Positions 62,310-64,000 of a stretch of 64,000 nt of DNA are shown one piece after another. Below the pieces are notes generated by a model. That model made no database searches, was not told where the DNA came from, and was given only the letters and a program-made list of their open reading frames with translations. Both the position numbers and the translations under genes were made by a program. Source of the DNA: Loxodes magnus (Eukaryota > Ciliophora > Karyorelictea > Loxodida > Loxodidae); assembly GCA_946699065.1 (NCBI GenBank), contig CAMPDV010000090.1:186001-250000 (forward strand), in the 5' to 3' direction. Every line of letters starts with the position of its first letter. The first letter of the stretch is position 1.

Positions 62310-63400
62310 CTCATAAACTACTCAGATATTTATCCTAATTTAATGAATTTGCCATCCAAAGTTTTTCATGACAATATTCTGAATTATTTTACCCATTTGC
62401 ATAAATAAACTTTTTTATTTATTTTTAAGAGCACTGGATAAGATATGATTTATAGAAAAAATCCAAATATATCTACTCAAACTATTAAGCAAGATCATCG
62501 TCTTTGATACCACATTGATATTAACGATTATAGCTTTTCATTTGTCTTTTCCAATACAACTGATTTCGTTCAAGTTTTATTATCCTATTTTACCTTAGAA
62601 ACTGAATTTTTAAAAGATTGCTCCAAAAACATTTCTTACCTTCTAAGTAAAAGCAAAAAATGTAATGTTTGCTTCTTTAAAGGATTGAAAGAATGATTTC
62701 TATTAACCTTTGCCAAGATATAAATATGCGATTTATTTTGATTCAATCATTTTTACTCAGGGCAGTTTTTGAATGGAATCATATATGACTGACAAGCATA
62801 TAAAATTAAAATGCTCTAGAATTCCATAGAGTCAGAGTTTTAATATACTCGTTTTGGTAAAATTTGAAAAATGACAAAAATATACTATTTTTTGATTTTG
62901 ATCCCTCTGGTAAAATGATAGATGCTTAAAATTACTAAAATACTATAAAAGCATGATCAACACTCATTATATAGCAATTTATCTTTATGCATACAAATAT
63001 ATTCGTATTTATTTCAAGCTTATCAAGATAGTAACTGATAATAGAATAGTAATGTAGAATGATAAGATAGTAGATGTAATTGTTGATAAAGATTGAGTAT
63101 AAAAATCTTAAACGAGAATCGTTAGAATAATTTCATTTTTCTGCTTAGAAAACTATATATCTGACGTTACTCTTCAGTTAAAGGAGATAAAATTATATTA
63201 AAGATGATTTGTCTTAATTAGTTAGAGAGCTGAATATGATAATAAAAGTATGTTATATTCTCATTTGAAAATACTTGAAGTAAGCTTCAAATTTATCCTT
63301 CTAAAAGTTTAAAAAAAATAAAAGATTTAAAAGATAAAGTTCATCTGAACCCTTAAATTCATTTGTGCATAATTATATTAATCTCCACTTTTAATAATAT
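62310..63400 (+). pseudogene. Decayed two-pass membrane-protein family copy (F2)
   Basis: Diverged duplicate of the 4230-5322 pseudogene, with the same start region, CNVCFFKG motif and Trp column, and comparable frame damage. It lacks the element insertion. Confidence 0.6.
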
Positions 63401-64000
63401 TTTTTAGCTTCTTATGCTTAGAAATCCTTTCACTATTACTTAAAATACTTAAAAATAAGAAAAAAAACTAATAAACCATTGAAATATACCATTATTCTTA
63501 ATCACCTACTATAAGTTTTAGTTCTTCTTTTATCTCGGTATTAAAGCTATATATAAAAAGGGTACCTTACTTCTTCAAAATCCAATTGAATTTGCAATGA
63601 AAATAATCCTATCTTTTAAAGAATATCTAGAATTAGCCTTTTATTTAAGTCTAAATTATATCTAATTTATTACTTAGAGCTAGTTAATAATTTACTTAGC
63701 AAGATTAAGTTTTTAATTAGTAAGCATTATGCTTTATTAAAGTCATAGTGTCATTTGGATATTTTTGTATCTCTTTAGTGAGAAAATAAAAGTTGATCGA
63801 TTTTTAAGGATTTTATAAGGTCTTAAAAAAGGAGAGTTTTAAAAAAGTGTAATTGAAGTTTAGAAATGAAATTGGAGAAAGAATTGCTTCCATTTTAGCA
63901 ATTTGCATTACTCATAAAAGAAACTCACAAGTTAAAATGTATAAAAAAAGATCGAAAATCATTAGAATGGCTTTTAGATGATTCTTTTATAGCATTTTGA

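Larger units (their letters stand above)
61255..64000 (+). repeat. Right copy of the direct repeat (runs off the window)
   Basis: It matches 3155-6780 except for the 841-bp insertion. It preserves the empty site (TAATAATATTTT once, 63392-63403). Divergence of several percent plus small indels shows the duplication is not very recent. Confidence 0.9.

Overview
This window reads as nuclear DNA of a ciliate with a reassigned genetic code. It is about 80% A+T, and real coding stretches stand out as slightly richer in G+C and full of in-frame TAA and TAG. Aligning paralogues within the window shows TAA and TAG read as Gln. TGA is read as Trp at conserved positions: two columns of a membrane-protein family, the Kelch Trp, and the Trp of a retroelement motif. 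TGA also ends most genes, and a few genes seem to end at TAA or TAG. That pattern resembles Condylostoma or karyorelict (Loxodes-type) ciliates. This is inference; the species is not identified. With this code ordinary ORF scans see only fragments, so most genes below were read by hand. Spliceosomal introns are tiny (20-26 nt, GT..AG).

Layout: 1-1.5 kb holds one arm of an inverted repeat whose partner is at 58.06-58.57 kb. 2.3-3.1 kb is an unrecognised coding stretch. 3.15-6.8 kb is a repeat with a diverged direct copy at 61.25-64 kb; each carries a zinc-knuckle element and a decayed membrane-protein gene. The left copy contains an extra 841-bp element insertion with a 12-bp target duplication. 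7.2-9.4 kb is an intact two-pass membrane-protein gene (copy A). 9.4-15.1 kb is AT-rich DNA with nothing recognisable. 15.1-17.3 kb is copy B. 20.3-22.1 kb is a Kelch-like gene split by an 830-bp zinc-knuckle retroelement with a perfect 19-bp duplication. 26.5-27.4 kb is an intact Kelch-like gene. 31.5-33.7 kb is copy C (decayed).

34.7-41.3 kb is the most gene-dense part: an unrecognised gene, a short gene, a protein kinase with C-terminal MORN repeats, a small membrane protein gene with two tiny introns, a Gln/Lys-rich gene and Rer1. 42.8-49.8 kb mixes zinc-knuckle elements (42.8, 44.3, 47.5, 48.3, 49.1 kb) with an unrecognised gene and a third Kelch-like gene. 50.5-51.8 kb has a divergent pair of unrecognised genes. 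52.4-54.6 kb is copy D (open throughout). 55 kb has a 5'-truncated retroelement copy with a 17-bp duplication. 57.1-57.7 kb is another charged element ORF. 59.3-59.8 kb is a fragment of the membrane-protein family.

Two things dominate: local amplification of a two-pass membrane-protein family (seven copies or fragments) and of a compact retroposon family encoding only a coiled-coil plus CCHC zinc-knuckle protein. 5' truncation, variable-length target duplications and fixed 3' ends argue that these move by target-primed reverse transcription with the enzyme supplied elsewhere. No reverse transcriptase, tRNA, rRNA or CRISPR was found.
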